Origin: Actinomycetes bacterium
GTDB lineage: Bacteria; Actinomycetota; Actinomycetes; Nanopelagicales; Nanopelagicaceae
NCBI GenBank assembly: GCA_947383695.1
Contig: OX376642.1
Coordinates: 1,302,001 to 1,366,000 of the forward strand
Direction of reading: 5' to 3'
Length of the DNA: 64,000 nucleotides
In this document: positions 55,280 through 63,692 of the stretch, one piece after another
How positions within the stretch are numbered: position 1 is the first letter of the stretch
Layout: each line of letters opens with the position of its first letter
Made by a program: the position numbers and the translations under genes
Notes under the pieces: generated by a model
What the model was told of the DNA's origin: nothing
Database searches by the model: none
The model's input: only the letters and a program-made list of their open reading frames with translations

Positions 55280-55974
55280 CGAAAATCCTTATCTGTTTTC
55301 ACTAACAGTAACGCCTTCTCTTTATCCATCTCACCAATACCAACGCTAGGACAGATTTTTGCTACGGGACAAGCACCGCACGCTGGTTTGCGAGAGTGAC
55401 AAATTCTGCGTCCATGCCAAATCATGCGCTGTGAAAGATTTGTCCATTCAGGTTGTGGAATCAATTCCTGAACAACCATTTCAACCTTTACTGGATCGGT
55501 TTCTTTAGTCCAACCAAAACGTCGTGATAATCGCCCGAAGTGTGTATCAACTGTTATTCCTGGAGTATCAAAGGCATGTCCTAAAACAACGTTAGCGGTT
55601 TTTCGTCCAACACCTGGCAAGGTAATCAACTCTTCAAGAGTGCGTGGAACTTCTCCCTCAAAATCTTCAAGTAACTTTATGTTCAACGCCTTTATATTGC
55701 GGGCCTTTGCACGATAAAAACCGGTGGAGTGCACTAGATCTTCAATTTCATGAATATCTGCTTTTGCATACGCCTTTGGATTCTTGTACTTCTTAAAGAG
55801 GGCGGGAGTTACGGTGTTAACTCTCTTATCTGTGCATTGAGCGCTCAATACAGTCGCGATGATTAGTTCAAGCGGGTTTGTAAAATCTAATTCGCAGCGG
55901 ATATTTGGGTAAGTCTTGGTAAGGATGCGATAGACCGCCTTAGCCCCTTTTCGGGTTTCGCTATCGACCTTCAT
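55276..55974 (-). CDS. nth: Endonuclease III
   Basis: 232 aa from ATG 55974; an upstream in-frame start at 56001 lies inside the crp gene. Removes oxidised pyrimidines and cuts the abasic site. The HhH motif LPGVGRKTANVVLG near 117-130 contains the catalytic Lys; the catalytic Asp is in ITVDTHFGRLSRR near 138-150. Fe-S cysteines: CHSRKPACGACPVAKIC near 196-212. A TACTTT box 7 bp before the ATG overlaps the crp promoter. Confidence 0.94.
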   Translation of the reverse strand: MKVDSETRKGAKAVYRILTKTYPNIRCELDFTNPLELIIATVLSAQCTDKRVNTVTPALFKKYKNPKAYAKADIHEIEDLVHSTGFYRAKARNIKALNIKLLEDFEGEVPRTLEELITLPGVGRKTANVVLGHAFDTPGITVDTHFGRLSRRFGWTKETDPVKVEMVVQELIPQPEWTNLSQRMIWHGRRICHSRKPACGACPVAKICPSVGIGEMDKEKALLLVKTDKDFR

Positions 55975-55980
55975 GGGTAG

Positions 55981-55987
55981 TAAAGTA
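55981..55987. promoter_or_regulatory. Shared -10 element of nth and crp
   Basis: TAAAGTA carries TAAAGT on the plus strand (7 bp before the crp GTG) and TACTTT on the minus strand (7 bp before the nth ATG). The whole gap is 19 bp, so both transcripts must be leaderless if these starts are right. Confidence 0.55.
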
Positions 55988-55993
55988 CTCCTC

Positions 55994-56677
55994 GTGAGCA
56001 CAGAACAAGATGTCGTACGTAAAGCCCCACTGTTTACCGCCCTGGATGATGCAGCCGCCGCTTCTTTGCGCGCATCAATGGACTCGGTAAAGATCGCAAA
56101 GGGCTCTGTCCTATTTGCTGAAGGTGACGAGGGCGATCACCTGTATGTAATTGTTGAAGGAAAGTTAAAGCTTGGAACTTCAAGTGGAGATGGTCGCGAG
56201 AATCTGCTGTCCATCCTTGGACCTGGCGAAATGTTTGGCGAGTTAAGTCTTTTTGATCCAGGCCCACGTACCTCAACTGCAACAGCGGTAACAGATGCGA
56301 AGTTGCTCAGCCTTGGCCAGGAAAAGTTAATTCCTTGGCTTGCTACTAATCCAAATGTTTCACTACAACTTCTTGCACGTTTGGCACAGCGTCTACGTCG
56401 CACCAATGAAGCAGTTGGCGATTTAGTTTTTTCTGATGTTCCAGGTCGCGTTGCAAAGGCTCTTATCGATCTAGGTGAGCGTTTTGGAAAGCAAACTGAT
56501 GAAGGTTTATTTGTCCACCACGACTTAACTCAAGAAGAGTTAGCTCAATTAGTTGGTGCATCCCGCGAAACCGTTAACAAAGCACTTGCTGATTTCGCAG
56601 GACGCAACTGGTTAAAGCTAGATGGTCGTGCAGTTCTAATTACAGATTTCGAACGCCTATCAAAGCGCGGTAAATAG
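55994..56677 (+). CDS. crp: Crp/Fnr-family transcriptional regulator
   Basis: 227 aa from GTG 55994, matching the usual start STEQDVVRKAPLF. A cNMP-binding domain fills residues 10-120 with GDEGDHLYVIVEGKLKLG and GPGEMFGELSLFDPGPRTSTA (phosphate cassette; shown by key part FGELSLFDPGPRTST). The HTH is LTQEELAQLVGASRETVNKAL near 177-197, stated in part. It resembles actinobacterial Crp/GlxR regulators of carbon and respiration. Its targets may include acs nearby, but no site was seen. Confidence 0.93.
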   Translation: MSTEQDVVRKAPLFTALDDAAAASLRASMDSVKIAKGSVLFAEGDEGDHLYVIVEGKLKLGTSSGDGRENLLSILGPGEMFGELSLFDPGPRTSTATAVTDAKLLSLGQEKLIPWLATNPNVSLQLLARLAQRLRRTNEAVGDLVFSDVPGRVAKALIDLGERFGKQTDEGLFVHHDLTQEELAQLVGASRETVNKALADFAGRNWLKLDGRAVLITDFERLSKRGK

Positions 56678-57145
56678 TTAGTCTGTAATTTCGACTGTTA
56701 GTTCGATCTCCACAGGTGAGTTCAGTGGAAGCTCTGCAATACCAACAGCGCTACGTGCATGTTTTGCACCATCGCCCCAGATAGAAATAAAGAGCTCTGA
56801 AGCTCCATTTACTACCCCTGGATGTCCAACAAAACCTGGAACACCGTTGACGTAACCAACAACGCGAACAATCTTTGTAATCTTGTTTACATCGGCAACT
56901 GTTTCGACAGCTGCAAGACAGTTGAGTGCACAAATCTGTGCAAGCTCCTTTGCACGCTCAGGAGTGATCGCTCCATCAACCTTTCCGACCCCTGCCATTT
57001 CGCCATTAGCTAATGGAAGTTGTCCGGCGGTGAAAACTAAATTACCTGTGCGGATCGCTGGAACATATGCAGCAACTGGCTTTGCAGCTACTGGAAGCTC
57101 TAAACCAAGCTCTACAAGCTTTGCACGTACATCAACCTTATTCAT
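56678..57145 (-). CDS. RidA-family protein
   Basis: 155 aa, the long Rid form. RTGNLVFTAGQLPL near 32-45 and VVGYVNGVPGFVGHP near 95-109, ending SPVEIELTVEI. RidA proteins hydrolyse reactive enamine/imine intermediates from amino-acid metabolism. The stop abuts the crp stop with no bases between. The start overlaps a small DUF4177-like gene by ATGA. Confidence 0.85.
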   Translation of the reverse strand: MNKVDVRAKLVELGLELPVAAKPVAAYVPAIRTGNLVFTAGQLPLANGEMAGVGKVDGAITPERAKELAQICALNCLAAVETVADVNKITKIVRVVGYVNGVPGFVGHPGVVNGASELFISIWGDGAKHARSAVGIAELPLNSPVEIELTVEITD

Positions 57146-57300
57146 GCAAGTGCTCGCTTCATGTAAGCAACTAGCTGCTCACCAGTTCCTGGTGCTGGAA
57201 TTACTTGTACAAGCTCCCAGCCATCTGAACCCCACGTATCAAGAATCTGCTTTGTCGCATGTGAAAGAAGTGGAACCGTTGCGTATTCATACTTTGTCAT
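57142..57300 (-). CDS. DUF4177-like small protein, 52 aa
   Basis: ATG 57300 to TGA 57142. It begins [20 protein letters not shown], has DTWGSDGWELVQVIP and ends LVAYMKRALA. The Y-E-Y-A-T-V-P and GWELV pattern is that of the DUF4177 family, often next to crp/ridA in Actinobacteria. It overlaps ridA and the YqeY gene by ATGA on each side, so the three are translationally coupled. Function unknown. Confidence 0.82.
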   Translation of the reverse strand: MTKYEYATVPLLSHATKQILDTWGSDGWELVQVIPAPGTGEQLVAYMKRALA

Positions 57301-57749
57301 TTGTTGAGACTCTCCTTCACTAGTGATGAAACAAGTGCTCCATCTGCCTTTCCTGCAATCTTTGGCTTAATCGCGCCCATTACCTTGCCCATATCAGCAG
57401 GACCTGCAGCACCTGTTGATGCAATTGCATCAGCGATCATTTGCTTGATCTCATCTGCACTCAACTGCGCTGGCAAATACTTAGCGATAACTTCGCCTTC
57501 AGCCTTTTCTAACGCCGCCTTTTCTGCATGGCCTGCACCTTCAAAAGCTTCAGCTGCTTCGCGACGCTTCTTTGCTTCACGTGACAAAACAACGATTACC
57601 TCGTCATCGCTTAGTACGCGTGCCTCTTTTCCTGCAACCTCTTCATTAGTGATTGCAGTTAGAACCATGCGAATGGTGCTGGATGTGATCTCGTTGCGAC
57701 CGCGAATTGCTTCAGTTAAGTCTGAACGTAGGGTTTCTTTAATGCTCAT
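57297..57749 (-). CDS. GatB/YqeY domain protein
   Basis: 150 aa. Two-part helical protein: [20 protein letters not shown] at the N-terminus and the C-terminal YqeY helical domain with [21 protein letters not shown] near 118-138 (partly given), which resembles the tRNA-binding tail of GatB. Stand-alone YqeY has unknown function, perhaps in tRNA or amidotransferase biology. Overlaps asd by 4 bp. Confidence 0.88.
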   Translation of the reverse strand: MSIKETLRSDLTEAIRGRNEITSSTIRMVLTAITNEEVAGKEARVLSDDEVIVVLSREAKKRREAAEAFEGAGHAEKAALEKAEGEVIAKYLPAQLSADEIKQMIADAIASTGAAGPADMGKVMGAIKPKIAGKADGALVSSLVKESLNK

Positions 57750-58798
57750 GCTGTGAACTCTACCGCCAGAAGTTCAGCGATCTGAGCGGTGTTAAGCGCA
57801 GCACCCTTGCGGAGGTTGTCGCCACAAACAAACATTTCAAGAGCCATTGGATCATCGATGCTCTTGCGAACACGGCCCACCCATGTTGGATCAGTTCCAA
57901 CAACATCAGCTGGAGTTGGGAACTTGTGATTTTCTGGATCATCAACCAACTTCACGCCTGCTGCGTTCTGCAAAATATCTTGAGCAGCTTTACGTGAAGG
58001 CTCCTTTTCAAATACTGCGTGAACAGTCAGTGAGTGAGTAGTAATTACTGGAACTCGTACACAAGTAGCGGAAACCTTTAGGTTTGGAAGACCAAGAATC
58101 TTTCGTGATTCATTACGAACCTTGAGCTCTTCAGATGAGTACCCATCGGCCTTAAGTGAGCCAGCCCAAGGAATTACATTCAAAGCTAAAGGTGCAGGGA
58201 AAGGACCAAGATCCTTTACAAAGTTACGAACATCTCCGGCATTTGTTCCCGCATCTGTTCCGGCAACTTGAGAGATCTGCGCAACTAGTGCATCAATACC
58301 AGATTGACCTGCACCTGATGCGGCCTGGTAAGAAGAAACTACAAGCTCTTTCAATCCATACTCTTTATGCAGTGCACCAAGTGCAACGATCATGGAAAGA
58401 GTTGTGCAATTTGGATTTGAGATAATTCCGCGAGGACGATTCTTTGTTTGCTCAGGATTTACTTCAGGAACAACCAAAGGGATATCTGCATCCATTCGGA
58501 ATGCGCCAGAGTTATCGACAACAACCGCACCACGTGATGCAGCAATTGGTCCCCATTCTGCAGAAACCTCATCTGGAACATCAAACATTGCAACATCGAT
58601 GCCATCAAAGGCTTCAGGTGAAAGAGCTACGACGGTTAGCTCTTCTCCACGACACATCAACTTCTTGCCCGCACTGCGAACTGAGGCGATCAGACGGATC
58701 TCTCCCCACACATCTTTGCGCTCAGACAAGATACTGAGCATTACTGTGCCAACGGCACCTGTTGCACCTACAACTGCAAGTGAAGGTTTTTTACTCAT
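57746..58798 (-). CDS. asd: Aspartate-semialdehyde dehydrogenase
   Basis: 350 aa. Reduces aspartyl phosphate, feeding lysine/DAP, threonine and methionine. NADP motif [11 protein letters not shown] at 11-21; catalytic Cys in [11 protein letters not shown] near 126-136; His in [12 protein letters not shown] near 249-260. It overlaps lysC by 4 bp, forming the classical lysC-asd operon. Confidence 0.95.
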   Translation of the reverse strand: MSKKPSLAVVGATGAVGTVMLSILSERKDVWGEIRLIASVRSAGKKLMCRGEELTVVALSPEAFDGIDVAMFDVPDEVSAEWGPIAASRGAVVVDNSGAFRMDADIPLVVPEVNPEQTKNRPRGIISNPNCTTLSMIVALGALHKEYGLKELVVSSYQAASGAGQSGIDALVAQISQVAGTDAGTNAGDVRNFVKDLGPFPAPLALNVIPWAGSLKADGYSSEELKVRNESRKILGLPNLKVSATCVRVPVITTHSLTVHAVFEKEPSRKAAQDILQNAAGVKLVDDPENHKFPTPADVVGTDPTWVGRVRKSIDDPMALEMFVCGDNLRKGAALNTAQIAELLAVEFTA

Positions 58799-59316
58799 CG
58801 TCCTGTTCCTCCGTAAACAACAGCTTCGCTTTGATCTGCATCAAGCTCGAAAGCGGTATGTGCAGCCTTTGCACCACGCTCTAAATCTGCCTGACGACAG
58901 ATAATTGAAATTCGAATCTCAGAGGTAGAGATCATTTCGATGTTTACACCTGCATCAGAAAGTGCACCAAAGAAGGTAGCTGTTACACCTGGATGTGAGC
59001 GCATACCAGCGCCAACTAATGACAATTTACCGATCTGATCATCGTATTGAATCGATGCAAAGCCAACCTCGCCCTGCAACTTCTGCAAGATCGCAGTTGC
59101 TGCAGCACCTTCCGCCTTTGGCAATGTGAAGGAGATATCTGTAAGACCAGTTGCAGCGGCAGAAACATTTTGCACGATCATGTCGATGTTGATGTCAGAG
59201 TCCGCGATCGCTTGGAAGATACGTGCAGCAACACCGGTGCGATCAGGCACGCCGACGATCGTTATCTTTGCCTCAGATTTATCATTTGCGATACCTGAGA
59301 TAATTGCTTGCTCCAT
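58795..59316 (-). CDS. lysC: Aspartokinase beta subunit from an internal in-frame start
   Basis: An in-frame ATG at 59316 (codon 251) is preceded by GGAGGAG, with CA between it and the ATG, a much stronger Shine-Dalgarno than at the main lysC start. The product is 173 aa, starting [17 protein letters not shown], and comprises the two ACT domains. Corynebacterium lysC makes an alpha2beta2 enzyme from exactly this kind of internal start, with a nearly identical beta N-terminus. The presence of a strong internal site is seen; production is inferred. Confidence 0.7.
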   Translation of the reverse strand: MEQAIISGIANDKSEAKITIVGVPDRTGVAARIFQAIADSDINIDMIVQNVSAAATGLTDISFTLPKAEGAAATAILQKLQGEVGFASIQYDDQIGKLSLVGAGMRSHPGVTATFFGALSDAGVNIEMISTSEIRISIICRQADLERGAKAAHTAFELDADQSEAVVYGGTGR

Positions 59317-60066
59317 TGCTCCTCCTTCAGGATGATCTTTGACCACCCAGGTTCCTTCATTTGTAGAAAAAGATGAACGTACGTGAATTGGTAGGTTGTA
59401 ACGGCGTGCGTATTCAACGCAACGCAAGTGCAGAACCTTTGCTCCGCTAGCTGCAAGTTCAAGCATCTCGTCGTAAGTAACAGTCTTCAACTTACGAGCC
59501 GCTGGAACTACGCGTGGATCGGCGCTAAATACGCCATCAACATCTGTATAGATTTCGCACACATCAGCATCAAGTGCTGCAGCTAATGCAACCGCAGTTG
59601 TATCGCTACCACCGCGACCAAGTGTTGTTACATCCTTTGTATCTTGCGAAATTCCTTGGAAGCCGGCAACGATTGCAATTGCGCCGCTATCTAAAGCCTC
59701 CTTAATTCGTCCCGGAGTCACATCGATGATGCGAGCGCGACCATGTGCAGATGTTGTGATCACACCAGCTTGGCTGCCGGTAAATGACAAAGCTTCATGT
59801 CCCAAGTTATTGATCGCCATTGCAAGCAACGCCATTGAGATTCGCTCACCAGCGGTTAACAACATGTCCAGCTCGCGACCCTGAGGGATCGGAGTGATCT
59901 GCTCTGCTAAATCAATTAATTCATCGGTGGTATCGCCCATCGCTGAAACGACAACGACGACCTGATTTCCATCCCGCTTGGCAGCCACAATTCGATTGGC
60001 TACCCGCTTCATGCCCTCGGCATCGGCAACTGAAGAGCCGCCATATTTCTGAACAATGAGTCCCAT
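58795..60066 (-). CDS. lysC: Aspartokinase, alpha subunit
   Basis: 423 aa. Phosphorylates aspartate. [19 protein letters not shown] at residues 7-25 is the kinase N-terminus; [17 protein letters not shown] near 148-164 and [12 protein letters not shown] near 172-183 bind ATP and aspartate. Two ACT domains in the last 170 residues mediate feedback by lysine/threonine. The same frame holds an internal start for a separate beta subunit at 59316. Promoter at 60117-60147. Confidence 0.95.
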   Translation of the reverse strand: MGLIVQKYGGSSVADAEGMKRVANRIVAAKRDGNQVVVVVSAMGDTTDELIDLAEQITPIPQGRELDMLLTAGERISMALLAMAINNLGHEALSFTGSQAGVITTSAHGRARIIDVTPGRIKEALDSGAIAIVAGFQGISQDTKDVTTLGRGGSDTTAVALAAALDADVCEIYTDVDGVFSADPRVVPAARKLKTVTYDEMLELAASGAKVLHLRCVEYARRYNLPIHVRSSFSTNEGTWVVKDHPEGGAMEQAIISGIANDKSEAKITIVGVPDRTGVAARIFQAIADSDINIDMIVQNVSAAATGLTDISFTLPKAEGAAATAILQKLQGEVGFASIQYDDQIGKLSLVGAGMRSHPGVTATFFGALSDAGVNIEMISTSEIRISIICRQADLERGAKAAHTAFELDADQSEAVVYGGTGR

Positions 60067-60116
60067 GGCTCAATCATGAACTAGATACTGTGCTGGGGCT
60101 ACCCGATTTCAGGTTT

Positions 60117-60147
60117 ATCTTAAATAATGAGACACAATGCGTGTCAA
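60117..60147 (-). promoter_or_regulatory. lysC-asd promoter with direct and inverted repeats
   Basis: Minus strand: TTGACA (60142-60147), 19 bp spacer, TAAGAT (60117-60122). The region also has an 11-bp direct repeat AAATAATGAGA (60122-60132 and 60146-60156) and an inverted repeat GACAC/GTGTC (60131-60135 and 60141-60145) between them. The leader is about 45 nt. Repeats could bind a regulator; none is known. Confidence 0.5.
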
Positions 60148-60156
60148 ATAATGAGA

Positions 60157-60759
60157 TTAAACATCCCTGCGGCCTTCAAAGGCACGACCGAGCGTGACCT
60201 CATCGGCATACTCCAAATCTCCACCTACCGGCAGACCGCTAGCTAAACGGGAAACCTTTATCTCCATCGGCTTAATCAGACGGGATAGATAGGTAGCTGT
60301 CGCTTCACCTTCAAGGTTGGGATCGGTCGCCAAGATGACTTCAACAATTCCAGCATCTGCCAAACGAACCATTAATTCACGAATGCGAAGTTGTTCTGGA
60401 CCAATTCCATCGATCGGACTAATCGCTCCACCAAGCACATGGTACTTACCGCGAAATTCGCGAGTACGTTCGATTGCAATCACATCTTTGCTCTCTTCAA
60501 CAACGCAGATGATTGTGTTGTCACGACGAGGATCGCGGCAGATGCGGCACTCATCCTCTTCTGAAACATTTCCACACTGCACACAAAACTTAACCCGCTC
60601 TTTAACTACACGAATTGAATCTACCAACGCTGATGCAACCTCTGAGTCAGATTGCAAAATATGGAAGGCGATGCGTTGCGCACTCTTTGGACCAATTCCT
60701 GGCAGGCGACCTAACGCATCAATCAAATCTTGAATTGCACCTTCATACATACCTGACAT
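60157..60759 (-). CDS. recR: Recombination protein RecR
   Basis: 200 aa. Acts with RecO and RecF in loading RecA at gaps. Hh[21 protein letters not shown] near 15-34; zinc finger with [18 protein letters not shown] near 57-74; Toprim domain with [13 protein letters not shown] near 84-96. Three bases separate it from dnaX, the usual dnaX-recR pair. Confidence 0.96.
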   Translation of the reverse strand: MSGMYEGAIQDLIDALGRLPGIGPKSAQRIAFHILQSDSEVASALVDSIRVVKERVKFCVQCGNVSEEDECRICRDPRRDNTIICVVEESKDVIAIERTREFRGKYHVLGGAISPIDGIGPEQLRIRELMVRLADAGIVEVILATDPNLEGEATATYLSRLIKPMEIKVSRLASGLPVGGDLEYADEVTLGRAFEGRRDV

Positions 60760-60762
60760 CTA

Positions 60763-62469
60763 TTACTTACCCTCAACAATTTTTGCGCCGAGCTCTTTTG
60801 CAAGCAACGCTGCACCAGTCAACTGCACAGGATCATTTGGTGCCTCAGATGTTCTGGTCTCGCGAGCCGCAGGTGTATTTGTATCAATTGATGGATCAAC
60901 AACAACCGCAATCTTACGATCCAACCCCACCACATCAATAAATGCGTTGCGCAGAATCACATCAGACTCTGATCGCTCAAAGCTTTCCTTTGCACCAGCG
61001 TTAACAATGCCAATGGTGATCGCGTTCTCATCAACAGAAAGCACCTGCGCACTTGCGCTAAGCAACGACCAAGTAAGTCTGCGGCGCTTCTTTACATCTT
61101 CAATAACATCTGGCCACGCACGTCTCAGTGCGGCAATATCGAAGTTACCAGGTACGTGCTTTGCAATGGATTCTTTTTCTTTAGCGGGAGCTTTTACTTC
61201 CTCAACTTTAGAGGGAGCAACATCAGAGGTCGAATGAGTGGAGGCTGCTTTTTCTTTTGCCTCCACGGTTCGAGCCTCTGAGGCGCGACCGGTAGTCATC
61301 GGTGCTAACTCTTCCGCTCTTTCTAAGCGCTCAATGCGAGAAAGAATTCCCGCTTCTGTGTTGTCCCCGATCGGCAACAAGATGCGCCCGCAGATCAGCT
61401 CCAGGATTAAGCGCGGCGCAGTAGCCCCACGCATTTGGGTTAAACCCTCCGCCGCAATATCTGCTGCACGTGAAAGATTTGCCGTACCAATTCTGTTTGC
61501 TTGATTGCGCATACGTTCCATCTGATCATCAGGCATATCGCGCAAGATTGAATTAGCGGTTGAATCCTTCAACGCGTCAACAATCATCAAATCGCGAATA
61601 CGTTCCAACATATCGCTAGTAAAACGACGAGGATCATGTCCTGATTCAATGACGCGATCAATTGTCTTAAACAAGGTTGCTCCATCATGGGCTGCAATCG
61701 CATCGATCGCATCATCTAGCAAAGCACCATCTGTAAATCCAAGAAGTTGAATTGCAATCTCGTAGCTCACGCCATCTTTTCCAGCACCTGCAAGTAGCTG
61801 GCCAAGTACAGATAACGCATCACGAACAGAGCCGCCAGATGCACGTACAACAAGTGGAATTACACCCTTTGCAACCTTGACGCCTTCAGCGTTGCACACC
61901 TTTTCTAGATGAGCAGCCAAGGTTCCTGGTGGAACTAAACGGAATGGATAGTGGTGTGTACGTGAACGGATAGTTGCAATCAACTTATCTGGCTCGGTTG
62001 TAGCAAAGATAAAAATTACATGTGCAGGTGGCTCTTCAACAACCTTAAGCAATGCATTAGCTGCACCTGGTCCAAGCTGATGTGCCTCATCAATAATGTA
62101 AATCTTGTAACGACTTTGTACCGGTGCAAAAAATGCTTTATCGCGAAGATCGCGAGCATCATCTACTAAACCGTGGGTCGCAGCATCTAACTCAATAACA
62201 TCTAATGAACCTGGGCCATTGGCAACTAAATCTTTACATGATTGGCATTCGCCACATGGATTTGGTGTTGGTCCCTTTTCGCAGTTAAGCGAGCGCGCCA
62301 TGATTCGAGCACTTGAAGTTTTTCCGCATCCACGAGGACCGCTAAATAAGTATGCGTGGTGTGTGCGACCAGATTCCAAAGCATTTGAAAGTGGAACAGT
62401 TACATGCTCTTGTCCGATGACATCTGCAAAAACAGAGGGACGATATTTACGATACAAAGCTAATGACAT
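60763..62469 (-). CDS. dnaX: DNA polymerase III subunits gamma/tau
   Basis: 568 aa. Clamp-loader ATPase. Walker A GPRGCGKTSSAR near 44-55, zinc module CEKGPTPNPCGECQSC near 64-79, Walker B IIDEAHQLG near 124-132, sensor FATTEPDKLI near 152-161. A Lys/Glu/Ala/Ser-rich linker (about 395-440) leads to the tau-specific C-terminal domain. The linker contains a perfect hairpin around an A-rich run. GAGGAG precedes the ATG. The SRP RNA gene lies 34 bp upstream. Confidence 0.95.
   Translation of the reverse strand: MSLALYRKYRPSVFADVIGQEHVTVPLSNALESGRTHHAYLFSGPRGCGKTSSARIMARSLNCEKGPTPNPCGECQSCKDLVANGPGSLDVIELDAATHGLVDDARDLRDKAFFAPVQSRYKIYIIDEAHQLGPGAANALLKVVEEPPAHVIFIFATTEPDKLIATIRSRTHHYPFRLVPPGTLAAHLEKVCNAEGVKVAKGVIPLVVRASGGSVRDALSVLGQLLAGAGKDGVSYEIAIQLLGFTDGALLDDAIDAIAAHDGATLFKTIDRVIESGHDPRRFTSDMLERIRDLMIVDALKDSTANSILRDMPDDQMERMRNQANRIGTANLSRAADIAAEGLTQMRGATAPRLILELICGRILLPIGDNTEAGILSRIERLERAEELAPMTTGRASEARTVEAKEKAASTHSTSDVAPSKVEEVKAPAKEKESIAKHVPGNFDIAALRRAWPDVIEDVKKRRRLTWSLLSASAQVLSVDENAITIGIVNAGAKESFERSESDVILRNAFIDVVGLDRKIAVVVDPSIDTNTPAARETRTSEAPNDPVQLTGAALLAKELGAKIVEGK
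61238..61266 (-). other. Intragenic hairpin with A-rich loop in dnaX (possible recoding site)
   Basis: Perfect 8-bp arms GTGGAGGC/GCCTCCAC enclose AAAAGAAAAAGCA on the coding strand. GGAGG lies 7 nt before the A5 run, like the internal Shine-Dalgarno that stimulates frameshifting in E. coli dnaX. A -1 shift after the AAA codon at the A5 run would add eight codons and then stop at TGA, giving a gamma-like protein of about 414 aa. The run is not a canonical A-AAA-AAG heptamer. Confidence 0.35.
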
Positions 62470-62502
62470 CGTCCTGCTCCTCTACTGTTCGACGCAATTT
62501 AA

Positions 62503-62595
62503 TAGGACCCCTCGCACACCCGCCAGAGCGGACCTACCCTTGCTGCATTCCTGCCCTGGGGGAGTTCAGTACGGTAACGCCGTACGAGGGATCTG
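62503..62595 (-). ncRNA. ffs: SRP RNA (4.5S type)
   Basis: On the minus strand the apical domain reads CCAGGGCAGGAATGCAGCA then AGGGTAGG, the conserved loop region of small bacterial SRP RNA. The ends pair: GATCCCTCG (62585-62593) with CGAGGGGTC (62506-62514). Length is about 93 nt; the ends are approximate. It binds Ffh and targets membrane proteins. A TATAACT element (62606-62612) is the likely -10. Location just upstream of dnaX is common in bacteria. Confidence 0.88.
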
Positions 62596-62637
62596 GTGTA
62601 ATCATAGTTATACCCACCGATAGAGTTCTCCCCCTCG

Positions 62638-62725
62638 GGAGGATTCGCATAGCGGCCGAGTGCGCACGCTTGGAAAGCGTGTATAGGGCAACCTATCGAG
62701 GGTTCAAATCCCTCATCCTCCGCCA
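62638..62725 (+). tRNA. tRNA-Ser(GGA)
   Basis: 88 nt with encoded CCA. Acceptor GGAGGAT (62638-62644) pairs with ATCCTCC (62715-62721); discriminator G. Anticodon loop CTTGGAAAG gives GGA, reading UCC/UCU. The T arm is GAGGG/CCCTC with TTCAAAT. The long variable arm TATAGGGCAACCTATC is typical of class II serine tRNAs. Confidence 0.95.
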
Positions 62726-62786
62726 GCTTTACTTCCTCTGTGGATAACTAAGAAGGCTCGTCTCCTGTTTTTGTCATCCTCGTGGC

Positions 62787-63260
62787 ATGACCACATTCAA
62801 ATCATTCAAAAGCCCCCTCTTTATTCTTTCGCTGATACTTATTAACCTCCTTGCTTCTTCGCCCTTTTCTGAAGCAACCCCTCCACTTACTAAGTGCAAT
62901 ATCAAATTGGATAACCCTCACTTTTCAAAGTCAGTAGAAATTAGAAAAGGCTTCGAGGCGATAAAAGTTAATGCCCGATCCCGGTGCAATCGGCAGATGA
63001 CTAACCTTGTATTAACCGTTGAAATTCACAAAATTGGTTTTTTACGTGATTACACAGTGGCGCAAGAAGAAGTCAAAGCCCTAGGACCGATATTCCCCAA
63101 TACCATCATCAAAAATCAAAAAACTTACGTTGAATGCAAAAACACTAAGACCTCGAGATATTACGGTGAGGCATATGCGACTGCCTATATAAAAGGTGAA
63201 CGTGTGAAAACTCTTCATGTTTTGACAGAAAAAACCATCACCGTGAATTGCGGTAATTAG
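62787..63260 (+). CDS. Small secreted protein of unknown function
   Basis: 157 aa. The N-terminus has a signal peptide (SPLFILSLILINLLASSPFS, cleavage near SEA-TP). The mature part is basic, with Cys in TKCNIKLDNP, RSRCNRQM, VECKNTK and TVNCGN, so two disulfides are likely. Strand-rich sequence suggests a small Ig-like or beta-sandwich fold. No family recognised. It is placed after tRNA-Ser; no promoter stands out. Confidence 0.6.
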   Translation: MTTFKSFKSPLFILSLILINLLASSPFSEATPPLTKCNIKLDNPHFSKSVEIRKGFEAIKVNARSRCNRQMTNLVLTVEIHKIGFLRDYTVAQEEVKALGPIFPNTIIKNQKTYVECKNTKTSRYYGEAYATAYIKGERVKTLHVLTEKTITVNCGN

Positions 63261-63262
63261 CG

Positions 63263-63268
63263 TAGAAT
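63263..63268 (+). promoter_or_regulatory. Predicted leaderless -10 box
   Basis: TAGAAT, six bases, then ATG 63275. It lies in the 14-bp gap after the small secreted protein. Confidence 0.45.
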
Positions 63269-63274
63269 TCAGGC

Positions 63275-63613
63275 ATGAGTTCGAGCGATGAAAGTGAATT
63301 AATAGCTGACCAAAAGTGGGATGCTCACTACTTCGGCCTGATAAATGAATTGGCCGAAAAGAACGCCGCTCGTTATGAAGTTCAAACCGAAGAATTGCTG
63401 AAGAAGCGAAAGCTAAAAATCGAATTCAATGGGGCAGATATCGAATTTAAGTTAACGCCACAGGGATGTTGGTTTTGCACAGTTAACCCGCGGGGCCAGC
63501 AAAATACAAATTCGTGGATTCGAATGGGTTGGGGAAGATCCGCAAAGAGAAAGGCGCTGCCTTACTATTTTGCACAGGCAGAAGCTTCTGTAATCATCGA
63601 TCAAGCGGAATAA
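63275..63613 (+). CDS. Small cytoplasmic protein of unknown function
   Basis: 112 aa, no signal peptide. SSSDESELIADQKWDAHYFG at the start, a charged helix (LIADQKWDAHYFGLINELAEKNAARYE, described only by composition) near 9-35, then KIEFNGADIEFKLTPQGCWFCTVNPRG-like strands with a WFCT segment near 70-73. The family is not recognised. The codon use looks like that of neighbours. The stop is followed by about 80 bp with nothing recognisable before the aldehyde dehydrogenase end. Confidence 0.55.
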   Translation: MSSSDESELIADQKWDAHYFGLINELAEKNAARYEVQTEELLKKRKLKIEFNGADIEFKLTPQGCWFCTVNPRGQQNTNSWIRMGWGRSAKRKALPYYFAQAEASVIIDQAE

Positions 63614-63692
63614 AGATTCAAGGATTTTATTTCCTTCATCTTCCGCCGGAAATTGGAGCTCACATGAGCAGAGAGAATGAACTGCAGATCGG

